Below the pieces are notes generated by a model that had not been told where the DNA came from, made no database searches, and saw only the letters and a program-made list of their open reading frames with translations. 64,000 nt of DNA, from positions 186,001 to 250,000 of the forward strand of contig JADJVG010000002.1 of NCBI GenBank assembly GCA_016716675.1, in the 5' to 3' direction. The position numbers and the translations under genes are program-made. Each line of letters begins with the position of its first letter. Position 1 is the stretch's first letter. Shown piece by piece: positions 9,165-17,322 of this stretch. This DNA is from Hyphomicrobium sp. (lineage in GTDB: Bacteria > Pseudomonadota > Alphaproteobacteria > Rhizobiales > Hyphomicrobiaceae).

Positions 9165-9178
9165 TTGACTAAAGTCAA
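9165..9178 (-). promoter_or_regulatory. FNR/FixK-type box upstream of fnrN
   Basis: TTGACTAAAGTCAA is a perfect palindrome, TTGAC-N4-GTCAA. It matches the known TTGAT-N4-ATCAA consensus at 12 of 14 scorable positions, counting the spacer as free. It sits about 105 bases before the fnrN start, in the only gap between that gene and the ABC genes. Confidence 0.7.
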
Positions 9179-9282
9179 ATAGGGGCGGGGGATCGGCTGC
9201 GGCACGGTTGCGATGGGTCCTATGGTGAATGGAGATCCCAATAGAGGTCTCGCATATCCAGCATTCGGCCTCCGCAGACGAC

Positions 9283-9320
9283 AAAAAAGCACCGATCACA
9301 ACCGGATCGGTGCCTTTTTC
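9283..9320 (-). terminator. Terminator after the ABC exporter operon
   Basis: AAAAAAGCACCGATC pairs with GATCGGTGCCTTTTT across a 7-base loop. It is flanked by A-runs and T-runs, so it could work in both directions. It lies just past the stop of the ATPase gene. Confidence 0.85.
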
Positions 9321-9341
9321 ATTACCTGACTTTGGCGAGGA

Positions 9342-10084
9342 TCAGTGCGCCGGCATTTCCATGGTGATGCCACCCTGCAGTTTCGGGCGTTCCGAGCCTG
9401 CAATGCGGCCGTCGTCAATCTTGATAATGCGATCGGCGAATTGCAAAGTGCGGTGATCGTGGGTCACAGCCAGCACGGCGCGCTTGGTGTCCTGGGCGAC
9501 CTGCGCCAGAAGCTCCATGACGGCCATGCCGTTTTGCCGTCAAGCGCGGCGGTCGGTTCGTCGGCAAGAATGACCGACGGAGAACCGGCGAGCGCACGGG
9601 CAATGGCAACGCGCTGCTTCTCGCCGCCTGACATCTTCGACGGCGCGGCGTTGATGCGGTGGCCGAGGCCAACGGCTTCAAGAGCGTCGGCGGCAATGTC
9701 GTAGGCGTCTGGGCCGCTTTGATCGCGCAGATCGAGTGCCAGCATGATGTTCTCGACTGCCGTCAGCGTCGGCACCAGGTTGTAGCCCTGGAAAATGAAG
9801 CCGACATGCTTGCGGCGGAGATTGGCGAGGCCTTCCGCCGTCATCCCCTGCGTCGCCTGACCGGCGACCGAGAGTTTGCCGGCTGTCGGCGACAGGATGC
9901 AGCCGAGGATCGAAAGCAAGGTGGTCTTGCCTGAACCTGAAGGACCCATCATCAGCGTCAACTCACCGGTCTGCAGCTGCAGGTCGATGCCCTTGAGCAC
10001 CTTGACCGTATTGGGCTCTTCTCCGAGGATTTTTACGATGCCCTGGGCTTCCAGGATCACTTTGCTGTCTGGCTTTGGCGACAT
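9342..10084 (-). CDS. ABC exporter ATP-binding protein, MacB/LolD/DevA type (single-base frameshift)
   Basis: The ATPase has Walker A GPSGSGKT, Q-loop FIFQGYNLVP, signature MSGGEKQR, Walker B VILADEP and the H-loop LAVTHDH. This places it with the subfamily that drives FtsX-like permeases. The frame breaks after DEPTAALDGK. One base appears to be missing near 9529-9531, and restoring it gives TGMAVMELLAQVAQDTKRAV and a 247-residue protein of normal length. The gene is 17 bases downstream of the permease gene and surely shares its transcript. No membrane-fusion (HlyD-like) gene is adjacent. The substrate is unknown. Confidence 0.85.
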
Positions 10085-10101
10085 GATGTGCTCCTGGGGG
10101 C

Positions 10102-11310
10102 TTAGCGGCTAAAGACGACGGCTGGGTCGATGCGAACTACTTTGACGATTGCGGAGATCGCCGCGAAAATGCACATGCCGATCGTGACGGCAAACAATGT
10201 CGAGGCAAGTTGCGGTGTCATGATGACAGTGAGCTTGGTATCCTTGGCGGCTTCGATCACGCCGAGACTGAGAATGAAACCAAGCGCAAATCCGATCAGT
10301 CCCGACAGAACCGCCTGCATCAGAATAACTTTAACGATGTAACCGGCGCCTGCGCCAAGTGCGCGCAGCGTGGCGAACTCGTTGATGTGGTCCTTTGTGC
10401 TCGAATAGAGCGTCTGTGCAACGATCACGATGCCGACGATGAGACCGAGCACAGCACCGGCAATGAGCGCCGCACCGGCACCGGTCTGGAACAACCAGTA
10501 TGATTGGCTGCGCTTGCGGAACTCGTCCTGCGTCAACACTTCGACATCCGGCAAGCGAGCCAGAATTTCGGTTTTGACCTTCTGGGGGTCGGCACCCGGC
10601 GCGAGCAGCACGCGCTCATAAGTGGCTTGGTTCTGTTCTGCGCCGCTCAAGCGGCGGGAATTTTCGATCGACGTGAACACGAATGGCAGCGTCGTGAACG
10701 AGCGGATGCGCCGAGTGGTGGCGGCGACTTCGATATCGACGCCGTTGATCTCGGCGTGATTGTTGACGCCCTTGATACCGAGATCGGGGAAGTAGCTCTG
10801 ATCGATGGCGACGGTATCGGGCGCGTTCAACGCTTCGCGGCTGCCTTCTTCAATGTTCCACGGCAGCGGCTTGTCGCTGATCTGCTCCGATCCGACGAGC
10901 AGGATCGTCGTTTGGCCGCCTTCGGGTTTGCGCCACTTGGCGAATGATACAACCATATCCTCGGCGTTCTCAACGCCCGGCGTTGAAAGCGCCATGTGAC
11001 GTTCGCGACCTGAAAGTAGCGAAGGGTCGTCGTAGCTCTTAGTGCCGAGCGGCACGATCCACAGATCGGCGGGGGCGGCATCCAGAATGGCGGAGATCTT
11101 CTTCTCAGAGCCTAGATAGATGCCGGTCTGCACGGCGACGAGCACCACCGAAAACACAATGCCGACGATAGTGACGGCGAAGCTCAAGCGGTCATGGAAA
11201 AGATTGCGGTAAGCGAGCTTGACGACCATCGGCATGGAGCGGCGCTTGGAGCGCTGGCGCGGACGGCTGGGGGTTGCCGTTTTGACGGGCGTATCGAGTG
11301 CGATTTCCAT
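10102..11310 (-). CDS. FtsX-type ABC transporter permease (DevC/MacB-like)
   Basis: The product has 402 residues. A first membrane helix at about 42-64 (RLSFAVTIVGIVFSVVLVAV) is followed by a periplasmic domain of about 200 residues (APADLWIVPLGTKSYDD, VAIDQSYFPDLGIKG). Three helices close the protein (ALIAGAVLGLIVGIVIVAQT, VILMQAVLSGLIGFALGFIL, TLFAVTIGMCIFAAISAIV). This is the topology of the MacB/FtsX superfamily. The motif STKDHINEFATLRALGA is the conserved cytoplasmic coupling loop. The ATG at 11310 has AGGAGGAG just upstream. The ATPase gene follows directly. Two genes for small secreted proteins lie upstream on the same strand, so a link with their export or with envelope homeostasis is possible but unproven. 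Confidence 0.85.
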   Translation of the reverse strand: MEIALDTPVKTATPSRPRQRSKRRSMPMVVKLAYRNLFHDRLSFAVTIVGIVFSVVLVAVQTGIYLGSEKKISAILDAAPADLWIVPLGTKSYDDPSLLSGRERHMALSTPGVENAEDMVVSFAKWRKPEGGQTTILLVGSEQISDKPLPWNIEEGSREALNAPDTVAIDQSYFPDLGIKGVNNHAEINGVDIEVAATTRRIRSFTTLPFVFTSIENSRRLSGAEQNQATYERVLLAPGADPQKVKTEILARLPDVEVLTQDEFRKRSQSYWLFQTGAGAALIAGAVLGLIVGIVIVAQTLYSSTKDHINEFATLRALGAGAGYIVKVILMQAVLSGLIGFALGFILSLGVIEAAKDTKLTVIMTPQLASTLFAVTIGMCIFAAISAIVKVVRIDPAVVFSR

Positions 11311-11372
11311 GACCTGTGCTCCTCCTAAAAGCGATGGTCTCAGTATCGTCAGGTCTGGTTTTCGAGGATGTT

Positions 11373-11396
11373 CCCCAGGGTACTTCTACCCTGGGG
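11373..11396. repeat. Perfect 10-bp inverted repeat (possible attenuator)
   Basis: CCCCAGGGTA, loop CTTC, TACCCTGGGG. It lies between the first secreted-protein gene and the permease gene. No T-run follows on the minus strand, so it may be a processing or attenuation hairpin rather than a classical terminator. Confidence 0.6.
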
Positions 11397-11447
11397 ACCG
11401 AGATCTTTCTGAAGTTTCGTTCGATTGGGCTTTCTTCGCAAGACTGA

Positions 11448-12119
11448 CTATTCGCAAGGAATATCGATCAGGCCGGCGACGGCAGCCGAGAACCGGCGGC
11501 AGACACGCTTTGCTTTCGAGGAAACCGAGACTTTCGGTTCTTCCTTGACGGTGGTGGCCACGGTCTCGGTCTTCGGTTCTTCAACCTTGACCACGTCCTG
11601 AACCGCTGCGGCCGGTGCCGGCTCGACGGCTGCGGTCTGGGTGGTAACGGGCGTTGTCTCGGTGGCAACAACTGGCGTTGTTTCGGTCGTCTTGACTTCC
11701 GGCGTGGCGGCGGCGACTTCAGGGGTAGCGACGACAGCTGTCGGGACCGGTACGCGGATCGTCGGTGCGGCATCAGATACAACCGACTTGTTTTCGATCT
11801 TGGCGGTTTTCACCATGGCCGGGGTCCGATAGCGCTTGACCGGTGCCTTTTCAGCAATCTCGACCTTTGCCTTCGGCTTGTGGGCTTTGCGAACGGCAGC
11901 TTCTTCCGTCCGGGCGGCGCGTGCGGCGGCCGGCTTCTTGGCGACGCGCTTTTGGGCGTGGTAGCTCGGAGCCGAGTCATAGCTCTGGTGGGGGCGGGCG
12001 ACGAATGAGCCGAGGGGGAAGCCGAAGCCGAGGCGGACGCCGCCCGCTTCAGCGGTTGACGAGAAGTTCGGAGCGGCCAGAAGGGCGGCGGCGGCGAGGG
12101 CGATTGCGAACTTGGTCAT
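11448..12119 (-). CDS. Secreted Pro/Val/Ala-rich protein with C-terminal Cys motif (paralogue 1)
   Basis: No known family was recognised. The 223-residue product has a signal peptide (FAIALAAAALLAAP, cleavage near AEA-GG). A basic segment follows (RVAKKPAAARAARTEEA), then a long Thr/Val/Pro/Glu-rich, probably disordered middle (VVATETTPVTTQTAAVEP). A sharply conserved tail closes it: KRVCRRFSAAVAGLIDIPCE. The next gene upstream encodes a paralogue with the same tail and the same VVSDAAPT.RVP phrase. AGGCTCC, read as GGAGCC on this strand, precedes the ATG. The two tail cysteines could pair or bind a cofactor. Transcription probably continues toward the ABC permease. Confidence 0.7.
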   Translation of the reverse strand: MTKFAIALAAAALLAAPNFSSTAEAGGVRLGFGFPLGSFVARPHQSYDSAPSYHAQKRVAKKPAAARAARTEEAAVRKAHKPKAKVEIAEKAPVKRYRTPAMVKTAKIENKSVVSDAAPTIRVPVPTAVVATPEVAAATPEVKTTETTPVVATETTPVTTQTAAVEPAPAAAVQDVVKVEEPKTETVATTVKEEPKVSVSSKAKRVCRRFSAAVAGLIDIPCE

Positions 12120-12325
12120 GGGAGCCTCCTGTGGGCGTCTGGTGAATGCTGGGCCGGTTGCTCCGGCGATGTGCTGACAATGCCCTCAATGCGCGTCGGC
12201 CGCTGTTCCGGCGGGAACAGGATGTAAAAAAGTTGGAAGATTCTATTTTGACAATTAATATCAATAGATTAAGCCTGACGGCGACGCCACCAAGGTGGTG
12301 GCGACGCCTCCCCGCCCGGCCGGGC

Positions 12326-12872
12326 TTATTCGCAAGCCACATCAACCATGCCACCGATGGCGGCTGAATAGCGGCGGCAGACCCGCTTTGAGGTTTCCGG
12401 CACGACGCTGGTGGCCGTCTCATCCTTTGCCGGTTCAGCGGTTTCTGACGCCGGTGCCTCGTTCGAGGCCGGCTCGTTGGTCGCGATGGGTTCAAGTGCT
12501 GCAACATCGGTTTTGGCAGCCTGCGGCACTGGCCGGGGCTTCCGACACGGCGGCTGTCTTTGTGACGGGGCTTGCAGCGGGCACGTACACGGCTGGAGCG
12601 GCATCACTGACGACGGTCTTCAGCTGGTAGGCAGCCGTCCGAACAGGGGCCGTGGCAGCCTTTTTGGCAACCACGATGCGGGGCTTCTGCTTGGCGACCC
12701 GGCGTGTAGGCGCGCTGTAGCGCGTCGGGCTGTAGCTTTGGTTGGTCGAGCGTGCACCGTAGTACGACCCGCCGCCGTATCCGCCGCAACCGCCGGCTTC
12801 GGCGACCGAAGAAATGAAGGGCATTGCGAGGACGGCTGCTGCTGCGGCAGCGATGAGAGCGAACTTCGACAT
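12326..12872 (-). CDS. Secreted Ala/Pro-rich protein with C-terminal Cys motif (paralogue 2, single-base frameshift)
   Basis: The true start is the ATG at 12872, preceded by AGGAGA. The signal peptide MSKFALIAAAAAAVLAMP is cleaved near AEA-GG. A Gly/Tyr-rich stretch (GGCGGYGGGSYYG) and a basic part (RRVAKQKPRIVVAKK) come next, then VVSDAAPAVYVPA. The frame breaks after SEAPAS near 12530-12538, where one base is extra. It resumes with VPQAAKTDVAALEP and ends in KRVCRRYSAAIGGMVDVACE. The joined product is 181 residues. This is a tandem paralogue of the neighbouring gene. I do not recognise a family or function. Confidence 0.65.
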
Positions 12873-13040
12873 CTGAGTCTCCTGGTTGACGTACCTTGAA
12901 TGTTGGGTCCGGTTTCCCGGGCGACGTGGACACCATGCCGTTTGCTGCGGACTGGCGCTGTTTCGAGGGTTACAGGCTGCGTTCAAAATCGAAAAAGCTG
13001 CGATTTGCTGGCAAATTATTGTGGTCGCGCGGCAAAAGCG

Positions 13041-13901
13041 TTACGCCACGGACTGCTGCCGCGTATTGAGTGTGACGACCGGATTGCTGATGTCAGCTCG
13101 CGTCAGCGACGCCGCGAACCGGTCAATCGCTTCGACGACCAAGTGGCGCTGACGATCGACGGTGACGATGTGGTAGCAGTCGTCGAGCACCACGAGTTCG
13201 ACGTTGCCGGCCAGCTTGCCGCTCAAGTAGGTGGCGTTGCTGAGCGCCGCATAATCGTCTTCCAGCGGGTGCACGATCAGCGAGGGCTGGCGGATGTGCG
13301 GCACGAGTTTGCAGACGGCGTTGACGAGGTGGCGATGTTCGAACACCGCGCCGCCCGGCGTCACCGGATGACCCGCCGCTGCCGCGCCGGCAGACGCCCG
13401 CGCCCGCTGAATGAAATCGCGAATGCGGCTGTCTTTAATGCCGTGGGGATTGTGGTGCGGGAACGAGAACAGGTTGGCGACGGACTTGTGACTAACCAGC
13501 TTGAAGAAACGGGCATACCAGGGGATCATCCAGCCATTCAGCCACAGCGTCGGCGCCATGAGGGCGGTGGCCTGAACCTTGTTCGGATGCTTGGCGGCGA
13601 GCATCAAAGCCAGAACGGCGCCGGTCGAAAGACCGCCCGCGATCACCACGTCGCAATCCTTGCGCATGTCAAAAAGTGCGTCTTCAGCGCTGCGATACCA
13701 ATCAACCCAGGTTGAAGCCTTAATATCGGCGGCGGAACCGCAATGGCCGGCCAGTTGCGGGCAGTGCACGGTATAGCCCAGCTTGGCGAGGCCGTTAGCA
13801 ACGAAGCGCATCTCGACGGGCGTACCGCACAAGCGGTGCAGAAGCAGAATGCCAACCCGGCCGCCTTTGATTGTGAAGCTTGCATCCGTCGCCATGGTCA
13901 T
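13041..13901 (-). CDS. Alpha/beta hydrolase, carboxylesterase/monoacylglycerol-lipase-like
   Basis: The hydrolase fold begins with VGILLLHRLCGTPVEMR, the oxyanion strand. The nucleophile elbow is GGLSTG (G-x-S-x-G), the acid lies in VHPLEDDYA, and the catalytic His is in DDCYHIVTVDRQRH. A cap region holds WMIPWYARFFK. The layout resembles the Est30/YvaK carboxylesterases. The frame extends back to a TTG at 13982 that overlaps the upstream stop (TTGA). ATG codons at 13901 and 13895 come just before the fold, and I prefer 13901. The substrate is probably a short or medium acyl ester, but that is an inference from the family. Confidence 0.8.
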   Translation of the reverse strand: MTMATDASFTIKGGRVGILLLHRLCGTPVEMRFVANGLAKLGYTVHCPQLAGHCGSAADIKASTWVDWYRSAEDALFDMRKDCDVVIAGGLSTGAVLALMLAAKHPNKVQATALMAPTLWLNGWMIPWYARFFKLVSHKSVANLFSFPHHNPHGIKDSRIRDFIQRARASAGAAAAGHPVTPGGAVFEHRHLVNAVCKLVPHIRQPSLIVHPLEDDYAALSNATYLSGKLAGNVELVVLDDCYHIVTVDRQRHLVVEAIDRFAASLTRADISNPVVTLNTRQQSVA

Positions 13902-13978
13902 CCCCAACACGTCAATGGTTAAACATGCGTCATGCGTAGGCTGTTGAAGCCTCTGTCGCAGTTCCCGGTGGAACAGGT

Positions 13979-14416
13979 TCAAGCAGCGAGGGCGATTGTT
14001 TGCAGATCGGCGGAGTGTGCCGATGTTTGCGACCGCGTCTGAGGCGATAGCGCGCCGACGAATTTCTGGGCGCTGAAACCGAAGCGCGTATTGAGGCGCT
14101 GGGTGGAGGCTTCAGCGACGGCGCGGGCGATCAGCTTGAAACCCTGGTTCAAGAATTCATGGCGCAGGCGGCGCGTGGAGAACACGTCGAGCAGCGCGCG
14201 GAAGCGCAGGGCGACCGCCAGCCGCATTTCAGGTTGATCCGCAAAATCAGCCCAAATCTGGCTTTCGACGTCGCGGATCTCGACTTCACTGAGACCGTTG
14301 AGCAGCGCCAATCCGCGGCCTTGGCTAATCAGGCGGCGCATTGGCGCGTAGAGATCGTGCAGGCTGACAGCCGGCACGTCGCAGCGATCGATGGTCGTTG
14401 TGATCATCTTTGTCAT
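13979..14416 (-). CDS. Hypothetical protein, mostly alpha-helical
   Basis: A 145-residue product without a recognised domain. It has no signal peptide and no membrane segment. The middle is predicted helical and charged (GLSEVEIRDVESQIWADFAD, MRLAVALRFRALLDVF, TRRLRHEFLNQGFKLIARAV). The ATG at 14416 has GGGGGCGAG upstream. It abuts the hydrolase gene and is likely cotranscribed with it. Confidence 0.55.
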   Translation of the reverse strand: MTKMITTTIDRCDVPAVSLHDLYAPMRRLISQGRGLALLNGLSEVEIRDVESQIWADFADQPEMRLAVALRFRALLDVFSTRRLRHEFLNQGFKLIARAVAEASTQRLNTRFGFSAQKFVGALSPQTRSQTSAHSADLQTIALAA

Positions 14417-14440
14417 GGTCTCGCCCCCGCATCCAAAGGT

Positions 14441-14659
14441 TCAAAGACCAATGCCGCCGAATGCCGACCACGGCGATCCAGCAAGCACGATGATGCCTTG
14501 CGGCTTCAGGCTCGCGAGGTCGAAATGAACTTCTTGACCTTCGAGGTCGTCGCGGCGGTTCAAAATGGCCGCGCGCTCAAAGCGAAACTTGCGGCCGTCT
14601 TCGGCCTGGATGACGCCGACGCCAATATCGCGGCGGAACTTTTTGATCTCTCCGTACAT
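14441..14659 (-). CDS. Cold-shock-like OB-fold protein
   Basis: A 72-residue protein. MYGEIKKFRRDIGVGVIQAE matches the first strands of a cold-shock domain (usually G.VKWF...KGFGFI), though the RNP1 aromatic residues are partly replaced. KFRFERAAILN and EGQEVHFDLASLKPQGIIV complete the OB fold. The ATG at 14659 is preceded by AGGAG; an upstream ATG at 14677 lacks this spacing. A nucleic-acid-binding role is likely but weaker than in canonical CspA proteins, because the WFN...GFGFI core is missing. Confidence 0.6.
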   Translation of the reverse strand: MYGEIKKFRRDIGVGVIQAEDGRKFRFERAAILNRRDDLEGQEVHFDLASLKPQGIIVLAGSPWSAFGGIGL

Positions 14660-14809
14660 GGGGAACTCCTGATGCAAAAGGTTGCGGGACTACATCGTGT
14701 CCGTCGCTGCATCATGGAGAGAGGTTCAAAGCCGCGCTGTTCCGCGCGAGACAAAGCGCGCGATTAGGCAAAAAAGCGCGTTAACCAAGGTTCGCTTGTG
14801 TGCGGGATT

Positions 14810-16024
14810 TCAGAAGTCGAGCGGCATCACCGAGACGGGCGCGCCCGCCGCGAGTGCTGGCGTGTTCGCCGGCAGCACGATCAAGGCGTTCGCTGCGGCC
14901 AGTATCGAGACGAGCGAACTGTCCTGACTAGCCAGCGGCGCGACCTGCGGTGGCGACACGCTCGTATCCACGATCGCCCGCATATAATGTTCGCGCGGTC
15001 CGGTGGCGGTGATGGGTTTGGACAGCGTCGCTTGCAGCCGAGACGGCGCATCGCGGCGGCCCAGCATGGCCGCGATCAACGGCACGAGAAATAGCCGTGC
15101 GCTGATCATCGCCGATAACGGGTTGCCCGGAAGCCCAACGATGCGCTGCGTGCCACCACGGGCCAATGGGCGTGTTCCGAAGAAGGTCGGCTTACCGGGA
15201 CGCATAGCGATTTTATGAAAGCGCAGCGTCGCGCCGGCTGCTTCAAAGGCTGGTCGCACGAGGTCATGATCGCCGACAGATGCGCCGCCGGTCGTCACGA
15301 CGATGTCGGCGTCTTCTGCCTCGCTAATTTTGAGGGCCAGATCTTCAGCCGTGTCCTTGGCGATGCCGAGCAGCTTGGCGGTGCCGCCAGCGGCTTCGAC
15401 GAGTGCCGCCAGTCCGTAGGAATTGGACGACACGATCTGACCGGCAGCCGGACGGTCACTCGGTTCGACAAGTTCGTCGCCGGTTGCCAGAATGGCAACG
15501 ACGGGACGCTTCACGACCGCAAGCATGGCGTGGCCCGATGCCGCCGCGAGCAGAATATCGCGGGCGTTCAGCACTTGCCCGCGCTTTACGACAATTTCGC
15601 CATCGTGAAAATCGCCGCCGCGCGGCCGGACGTTATCGCGTGAGCGAGGTGCTTGAGAAATCGTGACGCGCTGGCCGCTTGCGACGACATCTTCCTGGAT
15701 CACCACCGTATCCGCCCCATCGGGGAGCGGCGCGCCTGTGAAAATGCGAACAGCTTCGCCGGGGCCGACCGTGCCGCCAAAGGGCCATCCTGCTGCGGCT
15801 TCGCCGGTGATCGCGAGCGTCATGGCGCCGTTCTGAAAATCCTTGCTGCGGACGGCATAGCCATCCATCGCGGAGGCGTCGAAGGGTGGATGGGTGAGCG
15901 CCGCCGTTAGTGCGTGAGCCAGTGTGCGCCCGTGAGCCAAACGCAAGCCGACTTGTTCCGGCCCAAGCGAAGCGACACCCGTAAGGGTCATCGCCAGCGC
16001 TTCTGATACAGGCATCAAAGTCAT
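14810..16024 (-). CDS. moeA: Molybdopterin molybdenumtransferase MoeA
   Basis: MoeA inserts molybdenum into adenylylated molybdopterin in molybdenum-cofactor synthesis. The 404 residues have the normal length. Visible motifs are PPFDASAMDGYAVRS near the N-terminus, AVRIFTGAPLPDGAD, ATGDEL, the MoCF-domain TTGGASVGDHDLV, KIAMRPGKPT and GLPGNPLSA. The C-terminal domain IV ends in VSVMPLDF. It is the last gene of a trpGDC-moaC-moeA run, 12 bases after moaC, the arrangement usual in Rhizobiales. Confidence 0.95.
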   Translation of the reverse strand: MTLMPVSEALAMTLTGVASLGPEQVGLRLAHGRTLAHALTAALTHPPFDASAMDGYAVRSKDFQNGAMTLAITGEAAAGWPFGGTVGPGEAVRIFTGAPLPDGADTVVIQEDVVASGQRVTISQAPRSRDNVRPRGGDFHDGEIVVKRGQVLNARDILLAAASGHAMLAVVKRPVVAILATGDELVEPSDRPAAGQIVSSNSYGLAALVEAAGGTAKLLGIAKDTAEDLALKISEAEDADIVVTTGGASVGDHDLVRPAFEAAGATLRFHKIAMRPGKPTFFGTRPLARGGTQRIVGLPGNPLSAMISARLFLVPLIAAMLGRRDAPSRLQATLSKPITATGPREHYMRAIVDTSVSPPQVAPLASQDSSLVSILAAANALIVLPANTPALAAGAPVSVMPLDF

Positions 16025-16036
16025 GCCGCGTGCCTT

Positions 16037-16519
16037 CTATTTGTCCGTCGTCTTATAGGTGCCGGAGCGGCCGCCGGTCTTTTCCAGCAGCCGGATGCCT
16101 GAGATCGTCATGCCTTTATCGGCGGCTTTCAGCATATCGTAAATCGTCAGGCATGCGACGGAAACGGCGGTCAATGCTTCCATCTCGACGCCGGTCTGGC
16201 CAGAGACTTTGACTTGCGCCGTGACGTGAATACCGGCGGGCTTTTGCGACGGTTCAAATGTCACCGTGGCTTTGGTGATGGCCAGCGGATGGCAAAGCGG
16301 AATCAGCTCGTGGGTTTTCTTGGCCGCCATGATACCGGCGATGCGCGCGGTGGCGAGCACGTCGCCTTTCTTAGCTTCGCCCGTGGTGATGAGAGCGAGC
16401 GTCTCGGGCAGCATCGCGATAAAGCCTTCGGCAATCGCAGTGCGGTCCGTGACGGCTTTGTCCGACACATCGACCATGCGCGCCTGGCCTTTATCGTCGA
16501 TGTGCGACAGCTTGCTCAT
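16037..16519 (-). CDS. moaC: Cyclic pyranopterin monophosphate synthase MoaC
   Basis: MoaC converts the 3',8-cyclo-GTP intermediate into cyclic pyranopterin monophosphate. The 160 residues show MVDVSDKAVTDRTAIAEG, the active-site strand AAKKTHELIPLCHPL, GVEMEALTAVSVACLTIYDM and the closing RLLEKTGGRSG. Its start overlaps the trpC stop by four bases (ATGA), so translation is probably coupled to trpC. Confidence 0.96.
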   Translation of the reverse strand: MSKLSHIDDKGQARMVDVSDKAVTDRTAIAEGFIAMLPETLALITTGEAKKGDVLATARIAGIMAAKKTHELIPLCHPLAITKATVTFEPSQKPAGIHVTAQVKVSGQTGVEMEALTAVSVACLTIYDMLKAADKGMTISGIRLLEKTGGRSGTYKTTDK

Positions 16520-17319
16520 GCTTTTGGCGCCTTGGCGAGCAGCGCCTTGGTCGCCGCCGTCACGTCGTCCTGGCGCATCAGGCTTTCACCGACCAGGAAC
16601 GTGCCGACGCCGACTTTTGAAAGCCGCGCGATGTCGGCCGGCGTAAAGATGCCGCTTTCGCCAACGGTGATGCGATCCTTCGGCACCTTGGGCGCCAGCG
16701 CTTCTGTTGTCGCGAGGGTAACGTCGAAGGTTTTCAGATTGCGGTTATTGATGCCGATGAGCTTGCAGTCGAGCTTCAAGGCACGGTCGAGTTCGGCCGC
16801 GTCGTGCACCTCCGCGATTGCATCCATGCCCCAGTCCTTGGCGGCGGACGCCAGGTCGTGCGCGGTTTGGTCATCGACTTCGGCAAGAATGATCAGGATG
16901 CAATCGGCGCCCCAGGCGCGCGCTTCGGCGACCTGATAGGTGTCAATCATGAAGTCCTTGCGCAGAACCGGCAGCGCACACGCGGCGCGCGCGGCAATCA
17001 AATACTGCGGCGCGCCCTGGAACGAGGGCGTATCGGTGAGGATTGAGAGGCATGCCGCGCCACCCTGCTCGTAGGCTTTGGCCAGTGCGGGCGGATCGAA
17101 GTCGGCGCGGATCAGGCCTTTGGACGGTGACGCCTTTTTGATTTCGGCAATCAGCGCCGGTTGCTTTTTCGCGAGTTTGGCTTGGATCGCCGCCGCGAAC
17201 GGGCGCACGCGGGGTGCCGAGCGCGCGTACTCCGCGATCACGCGCAGCGGCTTCAACGCCTTGGCGCGCGCCACTTCCTGGCGTTTGTAGGCTGTGATCT
17301 TTTCAAGAATGTCGGCCAT
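16516..17319 (-). CDS. trpC: Indole-3-glycerol-phosphate synthase
   Basis: TrpC closes the indole ring in tryptophan synthesis. The 267-residue (beta/alpha)8 barrel has LIAEIKKASPSKG (phosphate and catalytic Lys), LSILTDTPSFQGA, LRKDFMIDTYQ, IGINNRNLKTFDV and TVGESGI. Three bases separate it from trpD. It is monofunctional, not fused to trpF. Confidence 0.96.
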   Translation of the reverse strand: MADILEKITAYKRQEVARAKALKPLRVIAEYARSAPRVRPFAAAIQAKLAKKQPALIAEIKKASPSKGLIRADFDPPALAKAYEQGGAACLSILTDTPSFQGAPQYLIAARAACALPVLRKDFMIDTYQVAEARAWGADCILIILAEVDDQTAHDLASAAKDWGMDAIAEVHDAAELDRALKLDCKLIGINNRNLKTFDVTLATTEALAPKVPKDRITVGESGIFTPADIARLSKVGVGTFLVGESLMRQDDVTAATKALLAKAPKA

Positions 17320-17322
17320 GCC

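Noticed and set aside
12248..12264. TTGACAATTAATATCAA as a second FNR-like box
   Set aside because: The half-sites TTGA and TCAA are nine bases apart, not the spacing of FNR or FixK sites; it is simply AT-rich promoter DNA upstream of secreted paralogue 1.
12282..12306. GCCACC-AAGGT-GGTGGC hairpin after secreted paralogue 2 as terminator
   Set aside because: No T-run follows on the minus strand and the stem is short, so I cannot support the call.
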